Source: Phoronis australis
Lineage: Eukaryota > Phoronida > Phoronidae
NCBI GenBank assembly: GCA_002633005.1
Contig: NMRA01000547.1
Span: forward strand, 135,561-199,560
Direction: 5' to 3'
Length of the DNA: 64,000 nt
Shown in pieces: positions 1-13,400 of this stretch (position 1 is its first letter; every line of letters begins with the position of its first letter). The translations under genes and the position numbers were made by a program. The notes beneath the pieces are model-generated. The model saw only the letters and a list, made by a program, of their open reading frames with translations. It was not told the DNA's origin and searched no databases.

Positions 1-1941
1 CAGCCAGTCACATAAAGCAACAGTTCTATAATTGTCAAATAAACGCCTGGACACACAATACAGCTAGGACCATGGGGACCTTATTTACTCATGTATCTTA
101 TTGGCAGGAACACTGTTTCGTTAAGGTCTGTTTAAGTGACAGGTGACTCACGTATGCCGCACATGTTGCCTCAGAAACAAAACAGGGTTACATATACTGC
201 AATGGCGTTGTCTGTGTTTAGTTTGCGAACAGTTTAATGTGAAGACATTGAGCAACAATGGATATTGTGAATACTCAGTCAGGGCGTGTTACACGACAAA
301 TATGTATATTTTCTATCACAAAGTTTGATAAGTCCATTAATAGCTCACTTGCGAGTTTCTCGTTAGTCAATGTGACGTCACCGGAAAAGGGGCAAAACCC
401 GCCATATTGGTCTTGTTTTGCCCCGAGTCTTTGCTACACACGCTAAATCTTACTGGAGTTCTTATGGTGAATTTTACGCTTAAAACGTTAACACAACTTA
501 AGAGATGGTAGATGGATCGTGGAATAATTGTGGATGGACGAAAAAAATGTGAACTTGTCATGTTGTGCGAAGCTGTGAATGGACTGAAACTGGAACTGAA
601 CTCGGTCTAGGCCTGAATGCCGCAGGCATACACAGGGGCGATAGTATATCCCCAAAAAAGTTACTCACTTCAAAATACAGCTAATAAAATCAAATGAAAC
701 ATGCATATTTGCACATGGAGTTATAATTAACACATACCCTGACTCTGGATACATTTAGTCTACAAATAACTTGAACATATCCATGAAGACCTCGCTGTTT
801 GATCGCTCAAGTTTCTCTCACCGAGCGCCATTTTGAGGAAGTTACGTGAAATCACGCCTGTTGACGAACAAAAAGTTCAAGGGACACAACTCTTTCAAAT
901 TTCACGTGATATTTTTCATGCTATTTTGCAAGTGTCACGCGCCAGGTCTCGCGCTGAGCTCAGTCTCGCGCTAGCTGTTGCCTCATACTCACCTGACTCA
1001 GTTGAAATACTTTGTGGTTATCGCGCGCGCACTTAAAGTTAACAGCAACCACAAAATGGAGTTGGAATTCTTCGCCAAATTCACCTGAATTCCCGTAGCT
1101 ATGCTTCATCGAAGATATGTTTAGAAGCAGAAAGGGTCACTGAAGAAAGTAAGCGCCTTTTAAGTGATAATTTTAGGCGTAGAAAGTATTTTTGACGAGG
1201 TGAAAACTTAATCAGTGAGCGGATTTCGCCTACCGCCCGTTTAAAAACACAGGACGAAATTAGTGCAGAACGCGACAGAACATATTGTTGTGCGAATCTT
1301 AATTTCATTTGGCATAGCAGCAATGCTTGTTTGGCATTTTTCGAACAAAATGGCTAAAAACTTGAAGAAAACAACAGAATACACTCTGCTACCATAGTGG
1401 GCAAATGGCCAAACGACAAGCTTTTGAACCACTTCCTGTGACGTCACAGTTATGTCTCACATATTCTCGCGTTATTGTTATAAACTCGCAAAAGGACTAT
1501 TGAGAGTCAGCAACATTGCTATTTATTTTTTGAGGACATGATGTGAATTTCTTGTCAGCAATAATGGTCAGAAATCTGCACGCCTGTTCAAACTGTCTAA
1601 AAAACCGCAAATTGAAACATTGACGGCACCCAATCACGTAAATTCCAAAATTTTGGACAGCCAATTTTGCCATCTTTCTCATATTTCTCAAATTTCGAAC
1701 GGCCAATATTGCCTATTACTAAAATTTAGGACAGGTTCAAACTATTTATTTTTTCACTGTCCTCAATTTCGGAATTTTTACCATAATTAGCACTCACATG
1801 TGGGGACACAAAATACCCATTAGCTGGTACAGCAGTAATCAGATTCATCTAAACAATGTTGATACCAGTCGCAATGTGAATTAATTGCTGGAAGATTCCA
1901 CAAGGGGTTCAAAACATGGTTCTACAGAGCCTAAACAGACG

Positions 1942-1999
1942 CAGGCAAAAGATGACAGCAATGTGAACCCACATAATTATACATGTGTGGGTGCATAAA
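1942..1999 (+). repeat. Isolated hairpin end of the monomer-array family
   Basis: It reads gatgacagcaatgtgaaccc, then an acat spacer and tgtgggtgcata. This is the same terminus seen at 4226-4270, 12899-12945, 13080-13128 and 46796-46840. Only the end is present. Confidence 0.65.
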
Positions 2000-2859
2000 C
2001 AACAAAGCAAAGCCACATACCTCATTATTAATATTATTACCATACCTCATAGCACAATCTGCCACACATCTGAGCTCGACCTTTGAAGAGAACTTTAGCA
2101 AACTGAAAAATTCAAACACATGTATCATCAGATTACTTATGACATCACATCAGCACTCACTTCTGTAATATTTTTAAAATAACACCAAATCTCATGAAGA
2201 AATTGAAGGCAAATACAAAAAAATAAAAACAATCACAAAAGGGCATAGCAAAAGTCAAAGCTGTACAAACACCAACATCAGTCAGGTTTCCGTCAATTTC
2301 CCCATACTGTAAAAAGTTTAAACCTTTAGGAAAACAGAAAGGAGGAAGCCAAAATATAGAACCAAATTAATATTGCGCAGCACATGCCAGAGCCATGCGA
2401 AAAATAGGCAGGTGCTATCCTCATAATGCATCTGACAAATTTCAGGAAGTTTCACACAGGCACTTGGTACTTACACAGGCAGACACAGAAAGATAAAGTT
2501 TCCATTAAATAGCACACTAGGCACATCAGTCCGACGGTCAACATCAGCTAAAAACGGGGAAGTAGTGGGATTTGTCCAAAATCCACATCAGCTGTGCCCT
2601 CCTTACTAGATACATATCTTTGAACTATCACGGTGATAAGTCACTGAACTTGGTAAAGATTTGGAGTGATAACAGTAGTTGGACTTGTCCGAAAATCAAC
2701 GTCAACTAAATAGAAACATCTGTCAAAAATTTTACTACCATCCTTCACCAAATATGATAGATATCAAGGCAGCTTCAAAAAAAGAAAACTGCTGCTAGGG
2801 CTAGTGGGAGTATTTGTAATACTTTTTGAGTAGTGTATATGAGGCAAGATACTGGATGG

Positions 2860-4270
2860 CCTGACAGAGATGATGGCAATATGTACCAAGACACAAACTT
2901 ATATTTTCATCTGGGTGCAATTGCCGTTATCTTGGTCCTGGCATCTGGTGTGTATACATACACATGACAAAAGTTGCAAAAAATACCAACAAGAGCAACG
3001 CAGAGCGTTGAAATGCGCCCACAAACGCACTGCAAACGGTGTGCATCTAGGGTGTTTATTTGTATCATGGCTAATAGAAAGTGCAAAATATTTTGAATCC
3101 ATTAAAAAAACTGGAAAATTCACCATTTTTTAACAGAAAGCTATTTACCGCATTTCAAGAAAATCCGTCAAGAAACGTTAGCATAACGGAAAAAATGAAA
3201 TTGCCATTAGGAGACGAAGGTTCATCAGATTCGTCTGAAAGTTGTCGTCTTCTGTTGTCAATATCATATAAATACACTAGCTAAATTTAATAAACATTCT
3301 GCATAGGGCTTAGGAGATACAGCTACGGGCACAAAAAACTGCCACTAGGAGGTGCCACAGTAACTGAAGCCAGAAAATCATCGTCAACCGTCCTCTTCAC
3401 ACTATATAAGCCAATTTTCACAATCATCCTAAGAGTGGTTTGGTTGACCGAGGGCGGACGGCAAAAACAGACTAGAAAACAGTGAAAATGGCCACTAGAT
3501 GGGGCAAAATATGTCGAATCCATCTGAAAACTGGAAAACGTCACCGTTTTTTTAAAAGAAAGCAATTTAACAAATTTCATGAAAATTCGTCAAGGAACTT
3601 CAGAGAAACAGAGGAAAACAGAAAAAATTAAATTGCCTCTAGGGGGCAATCTTAGTTGGACCCGTCTGAAAGCCATCGTCTTCTATTGTTAACTTCATAT
3701 AAACACATTTGATACAGTTACAAAAGATCCTGTAGAGCGTTTAGGAGATACAGCCATGGCCGCACAAACAAACAAAACTGCCACTAGAAGGCGCTACAGT
3801 AGTCGAAGTGACGTTGGAAAATCATCGTCAACCGTCCTCTTCATAGTAAGAACATACATGCCAATTTTCACAATCATCCTTAGACTGGTTCGATTGATGA
3901 AGGGACGGATGCCAAAAAAACTCGAAAACAGTAAAAATGGCCAATGGGTGGCGCAAAATACCTACAATCCATCTGAAAACAGGAGGATAGCATCATCTCA
4001 CTAATAGATGCCTATGTGCCAAATTTCACGAAAATCGGTTGAGGACCTTTGAAGATACAGAGGCAAACGTAAAAAACTAAAATTGCCACTAGGGGGCACA
4101 GTGGTATTTGGGTCGGTCCGAAACTCTTCGCCTTTTGTCGTCCATCCCACAGGAACTCACCTGCAAATTTCAATAAGGTCCTGCAAGGGGTTTAGGAGAT
4201 ACAGCCGCAGACACCAGACGCCCAGACAGAGATGACGGCAATATGCACCCACATATAAATATGTGGGCTC
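2860..4270 (+). repeat. Tandem monomer array with CTCF-like cores, ending in a hairpin
   Basis: Monomers of about 145-150 bp are arranged in a three-type higher-order repeat of about 440 bp. The same wording recurs at ~3374 and ~3818 (aaaatcatcgtcaaccgtcc). Each monomer carries a core like CCACTAGGGGGC: positions 3342, 3492, 3636, 3781, 3941 and 4086, with spacings 150, 144, 145, 160, 145. The core near 4086 reads CCACTAGGGGGCACAG, and that near 3781 CCACTAGAAGGCGCTA. The array ends at about 4226-4270 with gatgacggcaatatgcaccc followed by a hairpin of cacccacata / tatgtgggc type. The same terminal motif ends other copies. No protein is encoded. Confidence 0.8.
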
Positions 4271-4327
4271 ATAAAAATCATAATCTAGTTTGTAACTTTC
4301 GAATAATTGATGAAAAATTATAGGTAC

Positions 4328-4465
4328 CTTTTTGATGAATGCTCTAAGTGCGCCAAACGCGTGTTTCAGCAGCGTTTCCGACTGACATGTTTGTAGGAAC
4401 GATACATAGAGGTCAAAGAGATTGTTCATCACAGCATTGTCGCCATCTCTGAATTCCAACTGACT
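4328..4465 (-). CDS. DOCK exon 15 (last visible)
   Basis: A 138-base, 46-codon exon, phase 0-0, with a ttccag acceptor and a gtacct donor. It reads FRDGDNAVMNNLFDLYVSFL, then QTCQSETLLKHAFGALRAFI and KK. It aligns with the GHNPLMKKVFDVYLCFLQ...QSETALKNVF region of DOCK9. The family continues with a FPSxFF...MCAALCYEILKC block that I cannot find below this point, so the remaining exons should lie off the left edge. Confidence 0.96.
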
Positions 4466-7400
4466 CTGGAAGGAAATATTAAATGAAACACTGATATACT
4501 ACCATAAAATGTATATATCTACTCTAGAAAGCCAATAGACACACAGTAATTATATGTTACTGTTTACCAAAGATAAAGAAGACATTTGTCTCATTCTGTT
4601 TTGAGACAGTGGGGCCATGGTTGTAAATCTCAGTGAATTGAGTTTGCATGCCCACGAGCCATGTGCATCAGTACGGAGCTATGTTCATGAGAGCTTAAGC
4701 TATGTTTGTTTGGGTAGCCTGCAGTAAACATACCGTACTCATCTGGGTTACCGTCCAAGGCACTTAAATTGGGAATCTAAAAAACAGGGGGTGGGCGGTA
4801 AGCCGAGCATGGGCGGTTAAAATAGAAATATCAGGAGTCGGTGTTTACTGCACAAAGGACCGATTTTACCCTTATGGAGCTACATTAACGGCGAAGGCAA
4901 CGTTTTTTCATGTCATTTTTAGCAAAAATAAGGTTCGTTGGTTATCCCAGACATATTTTCAACTTAATTACAGCTTTTCGAAATTTAATTAAATATTCAT
5001 TCTCTACTCCGGAAGTGAAGTTTTGGAAGGCAAGCATTTCGCGCCAATTTCTTTTCATATAGTCCGACTATGAGAGCTGTCATGTCAGTCATTGATCTAC
5101 CTCGGTCGTCGTTTGCTTTTGTTTATGAATCGGTCAACATGCCACACTGTTGCTGCGTACCGGGATGTACTCATTATGGCTCAGCCCTGCTGCGATGTTG
5201 AGTAGTGGGAGTGAATACAGGTCATTTAGTGCAAACATGGGGTCATTAGGTGCATTTTTCTTCTGAAAATTTGACCTTTTCAATCAGCAAGTATTCAGAT
5301 GTGTCAACCGTTAGACAACTGTAATTCTGAGCATTAAGCACATTTTTCATGGGCTTTGCAATAATTCTCCTAAAGACGCTAATAATGCACCGGATAAGGT
5401 CAATTAGTGCAAAGGTCATGTAACGTTCAAAATGTTGTATCTTACGTTTTTCAAGGAATTCTTTTCAATTTCAGCACACTGGTGTAAGTCAACATGCCAA
5501 TTGAATACCCTACTTTACTTTGCAATAGGCCTAACCAATCAGAAAAAAATAGGTCAAAGGTCATTGAGTGCAAAATTTTGAGCTAGAGACTTCAAAATTA
5601 CATATCTGTTTACTAAGTGCGATTGAGTTTGAATTCTAAATTTTCAGGTAATTGGTGCATCCATGGGGTCATTAGGTGCATTTTTCTTCTGAAAGTTTGA
5701 CCAATTCATTCATCTTGTGTTCTGAAGTACTTAAAGTAAAACATCTGTGATTTTTAGCATTAACCACAACTTTAATCGAGTTAACAATTACTCCCTCATC
5801 GGGGTTCATAATGCTCTGGAAGAGGTCAATTAGTGGAAAGGTCATCAAAAAATTAATGTGTAATTTCTCCCACAATTTGAAAGAATTCCTTTTCATATTG
5901 GTAAACGGGTTGCTGTCAGTAACTTCCCATAATAATTCCAGTAATAGGCACGTGCAGAGTCCGTTACCGTTATTGTCATGCCGTGACAATAATCCTTCTA
6001 GTTTCTAATGTGCTTACAGGGTACCAAGGCAAGTGTGTTTACAGTAATGCCAGACACACAACTGGGTGTGACCTGTGAGCGCCAACAAAAGATCGCAAGA
6101 ACACTTTAACAACAGAAACGTGTTACCTGATCCTGGAAAGTCCTTTTGTCTGGAGGTGAAACTGTACGGGATACATTTTTTTTAGTATACCAAGAAACTA
6201 CTCATGTTAAAAAACAATGGAAAGCACATGAGGACACATCTACAAATTCGAGGTGGCACTTTTGAGAGAATTTCATTCACTCAATCCGAGAAAGAAGGCG
6301 TTAAGTGTACGAATCATTTTCCTCCTTTAGACAAATACCAAGCAAACTCATGAAATATGGCGTTGCTTTTGTAAAATGTAACAATGGTACATTTCTCACA
6401 ATGTGGATTCCAGGTAAATTTTAACAACTGCATAAAATGTAACAACTTATTACATTTTAGGAGAGGCATAGCAACGAAAAATGTAACAAGTGACCATGAC
6501 CTGCAAGAGGGAAAAAATTACAGGTTCTCACTGACAGTGAGAGCGCTGACTGATATGTTATTATCTAACTTACCTGAAACTTGCCAGAATACAAGCTTAT
6601 CACATCCAGTATCACAAGGCCACATTCAGTGGCCATGTTGGCCTCCATCAAGGATTTCAACATGGCATCTGCAGATGATTGGGAAGGAACTACAAGAAAT
6701 GAGAAATAGAAACATGCCAGAATTCATGCCAATGATCTAAACTTGAAATGAAGCAGCCACTGACAACAAATAAGACAGTCGTACTGAATAGCAAAACATA
6801 TAGAATTACAGCTGTCATTGCAAATTTACAATATACTCGATCATTGCAAATTTACAAATATACTCGTTGTTAGCTCACTACCTTGAAACAGAGTTATTAC
6901 ATTTACCATATTTTATGAAAATTCATCATAGGACACACTGGATAATGAAGGGGATCCAAAAACAAGTAAAATTCCCATGAGGAAACACCATATTACGTAA
7001 TCAGAACCATCTGAAATTATTGTAAGCTTGCGGGTTAACGCCCTGGGCACTTAAATTGGGAAACCCTGAGCCATTGGTGGGCAACCCAAGCAGTAGGTGG
7101 TTAAACCGAAAAATTGGCAAAAAATCGGGGGTGGGCAATTACCCAAGCAATGGGCGCTTATGTCCAAGTTTTAGCTGAACTGGGCAAACCTCGCGGGGTG
7201 TTCATTCGAGCACGGAACTTGTAAGTTTGGTCAAACAGCGGGACCCGACAACCACAAAGTTTCTCATAGCTCAAACAGAAACAGGACTTCAACTTTAAAA
7301 GAGTGATTTCCTGAGAACATTTCTAAAAACTCCGATGTTGCCATATGTCATACCACAGAGCTTTATGAAACTCGAATGGCAGTACACTTACCGTATCAGC

Positions 7401-10400
7401 AAGTACTGTTACAGATCAGTGAACGCGCCATTGTATTGTTAGTGTTGTGTTTAGTTGGAACTCTTCCGGTCCCGTCTCGTTGTTAATGTCGTCTGCGTAT
7501 CAAACGCTATAAACGTTCGATTCACTGTTTAGTTTATCTGGCGCTGGATTAAAAACACCGACGATTCGATCATGGCCGACACAAACCATTTACAATTACA
7601 ACGAGAGGCTTGTGTGAATAATTGTTCAATTCAAATCTGGGTCAACCCAGGAGGAAAATCTAGCAAAATCAAGTGCTCCGGCTGAAAGTACATGGCGATG
7701 TTTTGAAGTTTTACCTGTTCTCGTCAAACGCTCAAAAAATTGATCAACTGAACTCGAAAAAGCATTGGAAATGATGTCTGATACGAAAAATTTTAGACTA
7801 TTAAGTAATTCGAAAACACCTAGACAAACCTACGTCAATGACGACCAGGACGTTGCAGGCCTAATCTCGTAGTAGACTAGCGTTACTTCTATAAAAATCT
7901 ACAGAGAAGGCCTGTATCAATTGAACAAAAGATCAGTTGATAAGTTTAAAAAAGGTGTTTGCAGAGCTTAAGTTATTCCACAAACGCCCGCTGAAAAACA
8001 TACTTTTCGAGACGATTGTACGCAGGTATAAGCACGACATGTTTCTGCAAACATGGAAGTCTGAGCCCGAGGCAAAGCTGTGAACAAAAGCATAAGTTCA
8101 AGCGCAACTTCGGCAAGCGGTAAGTTGGGGATGGGCGATTACCTGAGAGGTGGCCGCTTAAGTGGAAATTAACACAAAGTAGGGGATGGGCGATTACCCA
8201 AGCAATGGGCACTTAAACTGAAAATTTACAGAAAGTTGGGGATGGGCGATTACACGAGCATGGGCATTGACCCGCGATTTACAGTAATGCCATCCTTGTT
8301 GTCATGCCCACAACTCCAAATGGACACTTGGGTTTACCTCTATTTCCAACAGCAGGTTTATAACCAACGTCTACCTGTCGTGTCTGGGGCAGAATTAATA
8401 AATGGAATTCAGGTAGACTTTACTTTACACAATAGGTTGGACTTGTTTACAACCTGTTTATGGTGAGAAAGTGGAGGCAGTTACCTACAGAAATAGGAGA
8501 AGGATAATATCAGCAGCAGTGGAATTGACCTATCGCCAGGATTATGACAGAAGGCTCAATTGACCAATCAGAACGCAGCATTCTTGACACACCTTCGTCT
8601 GCGTTTCCAAGCCGCCATTTTACCCGACAAACCACACATAGTCGAGTAAAACTTACTTTAGTTTATAGCTCAAGAAATTGTGCGTGAAGAATAGTGAAAC
8701 GGTGTTGATATGGCGTGTGTAATCCCGACAGCCGTTATGCTACTCCAAAATAATATTCCGTCATTTTTGCATGTCCTAAGCCGAAAATTGATGTCGAAAG
8801 ACGTAAACTACTGTGGATCAAACTTGGCTGTACGGCCAGACGAGCTGAAGATAGCAATGTTGTTTGATTACTCAGAGGCTATAATAAACACAAATATATT
8901 ACCGTAATCGTTCGGGTTAACGCCCTGGGCGGTTAAATTGGCGAACCCAAAAAATCGGGGGTGGGCGGTTAACCAGACATGGGCGCTTAAACGTGAAATT
9001 TCAAGAAATCAGGGGGGGGCGGTTAACTGAACATGGGCGCTTATTACGACAGGCAACCGCCCTGGGCGGTTAATCTTACCTTATGATCTGAGTCACCACA
9101 CGTACTAAGCCACATACTGGGATCGCCTAACACTTTGAAAAGAACTTTNNNNNNNNNNNNNNNNNNNNNNNNNNNNNNNNNNNNNNNNNNNNNNNNNNNN
9201 NNNNNNNNNNNNNNNNNNNNNNNNNNNNNNNNNNNNNNNNNNNNNNNNNNNNNNNNNNNNNNNNNNNNNNNNNNNNNNNNNNNNNNNNNNNNNNNNNNNN
9301 NNNNNNNNNNNNNNNNNNNNNNNNNNNNNNNNNNNNNNNNNNNNNNNNNNNNNNNNNNNNNNNNNNNNNNNNNNNNNNNNNNNNNNNNNNNNNNNNNNNN
9401 NNNNNNNNNNNNNNNNNNNNNNNNNNNNNNNNNNNNNNNNNNNNNNNNNNNNNNTGTAGACGCCAGCGCGGTTCCTAAAGTTTGCGAACATGAGAAGAAA
9501 AGAAAGTGACAAAGTGTTCAAGTATTACATTTTGAAGTTAATCGATGACCCGTTACAATAATTTGTTACTGGTATCATAATTCACATTGCTAAACCGCGG
9601 TCTCTGAGGCCGTCGTTGCACTCAATGTTATCATCGATCTTAATCTAAAAGGTCGGGGATTCGCGTTTCCTATTAGCACAGGGCGGTAATCACCAATCGT
9701 CAAAAGTAGGGGATGGGCGCTTAACCGAGAGGTGGGCGCTTAATTGGAAATCTTCAAAAATAGCAGGGGGGCGGTTAACCGAGCAGTGGGCGGTTAAATC
9801 GAAAATCCACCTAAAGTAGGGGTGGGCGGTTAACTGAGCATGGGCGTTAACCCGAACGATTACGGTAGTTCCAAGATACGCACTTTCTCAGCTTGGTGCG
9901 GCAGGGCTATTTCAGACTTTCACTCCGGAGTTTCCTACGTCTGGCCGCCTTCGTCTCGGCACCTGCTGGATCTCAGCACTATAGCGATGACATTTTCATT
10001 TATTTCGGCTTAATGGATATCGTTTGTTCCGTATCAGAGATAAATTTTTGTTATTCACAAACCCGTAAGCTGGCGTTCAACTGAACTTCTCTCCTTGCCA
10101 AAATTCAGAGATTCGATCGGCTCAGAGAGGGGCACTGGATTGCTGAACTCAAAGCCTTGTTCGAGCTATTGTCACAAAAAATAAACAATTGAATTACTTT
10201 TTGATGTGGACCTCTAGTATACACAATGTCTGTAGAGTTAGAGAGAGCTCATTTCGAAGTTGTTCAAACATGACTATTTAGATTTATGAAGCTTTAAAAA
10301 AGACTTTGGGTTATTTTTGTAAATACCCTATTTTTGCAACTATCTCACCAGACTTGTAATATTTTGTAACCATACCACAGCTTAGTGATCATGCTACGTT

Positions 10401-13400
10401 CAAAATTAAATGAAAGTTACCTTTATGCAATGAAACTACAAAAAATTCGAAGTTCATCAGAAGGTAGGCCTAACTTATTAAATGTCTTCATGGTGCAAAC
10501 GGACAATTCCATGCATTTTGACTTAGACACAGCCCTAGACCTACCGGAGCTAACTGTTTGTCTAGGACAAGATGAGTGTGTACCTGAGCTATGAACCTGA
10601 GTTTTTTAATCAAAATATTTCGTTACAAGATTAAAAAAGCATAAACAGTGCTATTGAGTCGACCTAGTCAGAGACTACAGTACATGGGTTGTCTGTAATC
10701 TAAGACCTACTTCAGGCTACTCGAGGAGTCACACCAGTTGTGACCTATTTTTCCTATGGCGAAATTTAGCAGACGACAGAATAAACATATCGGTGAATCT
10801 TCACTGATTTTGTTCGAAAGATCCTGAAATTTATGGAATCGTACAGATAATTCGATTTTAAGGTACATACCCAGCTACATGAACATATCATATCAGTGGC
10901 CTTGTCATTTGTCAGGAAGGAGAACCCCGATCGAAGGGTTCTTCGGATTTTCGCTGGCTCCTCGAACACTTATTTTTTCATCGTCACCTTTACAAATTCC
11001 CATATCATGAACGTACGATTCTCTGTTGAAAAGCATCGCCTGTTGTCTTTGTCGAAGCGTTTTCAAATAAGTCAAAAAAACACTCATCGATTCCAACAGG
11101 AACGTCGTTTAGCGACCGTGTATTTGCCTCTGACATCTTGTTGGTTTGTCGGGTATCACGTGACTTTTTGCATAGGGGCGGAGCTTGCAATAGGTCAATT
11201 GTTTCATTAACAAGTTTCCCATCATAACTTCACTCCATTAGTGTTATATCCAATAGTAACCACTTAAATCATCCTTAGCTTTGCTCTGAACACTCTACTG
11301 GACTGAATTTATTGCCGCTCATTTACTGTTGGATTAAATATGCCACGCCAGTAAATTTTCTCCTCTTTGGAATATGGGATTAGTGACCACCGTAAAATTT
11401 AGTCAAGTTCCATTAGACAGTGAAAACGCATAATCCACTGCAGTAAATTGGTTACAATTAGTAACTTACTTGTTTGAAGGTCACTGATCATCCAATCGAC
11501 TGGTATTTTGAAAAATTGGTTACACGATTGATTACTGTTTTTGATGAAAAACATAACAAACTTGAAGTACATAAATTATATCGTGCACCAATCAATTAAA
11601 ATTTCGTAGGCCAAATTTTTATCCAGGAACTTCAAAGAAATATAGGCAAACAGAAATGCCACTAAGAGTAGTCAGATCCATCCAAAAGAAGTTGCCATCT
11701 GTTGCCATTTTCAAATGAATACACATGCAAAATTTCCACAAAGAACCTGCACAGGGGTTTGGGAGAAACAGCTGCGGATAAAAAATGCCACCAGGGGACA
11801 CCACAGTACTCAGACCTCTCTGAAAATCAATGTCAGTGGTGCTGCCAATTTTCCTTAAAACCTTTCCAGCAGTTTGGCAGCTAAAGAGGCCAATGCCAAA
11901 AACACCACACTCAAAAATAAAAAAACTGCTAGGTGATGCAAAAAACATCTAATCCGTCTGAAAATAAAAAAGTGCAGTTATCTCATAAATAAAAACCTAT
12001 ATGCAAAACTTCATGAAATTTTGTCAATGGACTCTGAAAAGCATAGATTTAAAAAATTGCCATTGCATGCCACAGAGGAAATCGGAGCTGCCTGAAAGCC
12101 TTTGTCATCCACTGTTACATTCATAGAAAAATACATGCCGAATTTCAAAAAGATTTAGGAGGTACAGCTATGGATGCACAAAAACAAAACTACCACATAA
12201 GTCCGACTCACCCGAAAATCAACGTCACTTGAGCTGTGGTCATTTCAGCAAGAACGCTTCTGCCAATTTTCACAATGACCCTTGGAGTGACTTAGCACAT
12301 TGAGAAGCGGACGCCAAAAAACAAATTTGTTATCAATGAAAATGGCCATTACGTGGTGCAGAATATATTTAATCACTCCGAAAATTGGAATAAATTGCAA
12401 TAGAAGCCTATTTCACAAACTTCATGGAAATCCATCACTCTGTAGACACAGACGTAAATGCTGATTTTGCCACCAGGGGGCACAGTGGTAGTCTGCTGCT
12501 GCCAAAAGTAATCCTCAATTGTTGTCACATTCATTTGCACTTGCCAAATTTCACAAGACTATGTAAGAGTTTCAGGAACTACAGTCGCAAATGCAAAAAA
12601 AAAACAAATTTGCCATGAGGGACCACTACAGTGGACAGGCTCGTCCGAAAATTAACGAAGTTTTCTCGGTAGAAATATATCTGCATTACAGTTTTCATAA
12701 TGAGCCTTTTAGCAGTTTGGTAGATAAAGACAAACATGAAAAACTGTAACTGCTACAAGGAGGCACAGTGGTAGTCGGATCAGTGTAAAACTCGCCATCG
12801 TCTGAAGTTAACCTCATATTAGGAATATATCTGCCAACTCTCATCAAGATCCTGCAAGGGTTTAGGTGATACACCATCGGACACTGGATGCCCAAACAGA
12901 TATGATGACAATATGCACGCACATGTGGTTCCATAAAAATAAAATTTTTACTAGGGGTCACAGTGGTTGCTGGATCCATCCGAAATTCACCACCATCCTT
13001 AGTAACACTCACAGGCACACATTCGCCAAATCAACAATTGTCCGTGTAAAGGTTTAGAAGATACAGTTGCAGATGCCGGGCAGAAATGACAGCAATATTG
13101 CCCAAAACTGTATATGTGGGCGGATAAGAGTTAGATTTACAGAACACTGAGCCCTTCCTCAATTTCAAGAAAGCACACACATTGTATGTGTTTCTCACCT
13201 ACCATGTGTCATTGCATCCTCGCCATAGTGCTGACTGACGATCCTGTGGTGTTGGTAGATCTTGGCTCCTTGCCGAGGGGGCAAGGTCATGGCTTTTTTA
13301 GATGCTTCACTACCCGCAATCATGCTGTAAGTGCAAATTAGTGATACATGAGATTACTTGTTGAAGTTACAACATGCTAGGTACTTAACTGAGCCTCATG

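Larger units (their letters stand above)
1..4327. other. Left-edge intron sequence: no gene, repeat fragments
   Basis: This is presumably intron of the DOCK gene, since the gene is unfinished at 4328. Positions about 131-185 carry a fragment of the internal part of the TIR family (gacaggtgactcacgtatg, as at 15290 and 28325). Positions 1942-1999 carry the hairpin end motif of the monomer-array family, and 2860-4270 an array of it. An open frame at 833-1036 (+) has no recognisable motif. I see nothing else. Confidence 0.6.
4466..6573. other. DOCK intron: THAP start fragment, TIR-family fragment, tandem duplication
   Basis: No DOCK exon seen. The named pieces at 4733-4870, 5139-5201 and 5222-5940 are listed separately. 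The remainder shows no gene or recognisable repeat. Confidence 0.6.
6690..13202. other. DOCK intron: two TIR elements, sequencing gap, monomer array
   Basis: Apart from the listed repeats there are open frames at 8710-8907 (+), 10385-10594 (+) and 11005-11190 (-) with no motif I can name. The last lies beside a CACGTG word. None is supported as a gene. Confidence 0.5.

Noticed and set aside
833-1036. 67-residue ORF (LREITPVDEQKVQG...)
   Set aside because: Starts without support, overlaps CpG-rich repeat-like sequence and has no recognisable family.
9105-9521. Open frames of 124-138 residues on both strands
   Set aside because: They run through the 306-base N gap; most of their length is unknown sequence.
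11619-11948. 109-residue minus-strand ORF
   Set aside because: Lies wholly in the monomer array; no motif and not shared by other monomers in frame.
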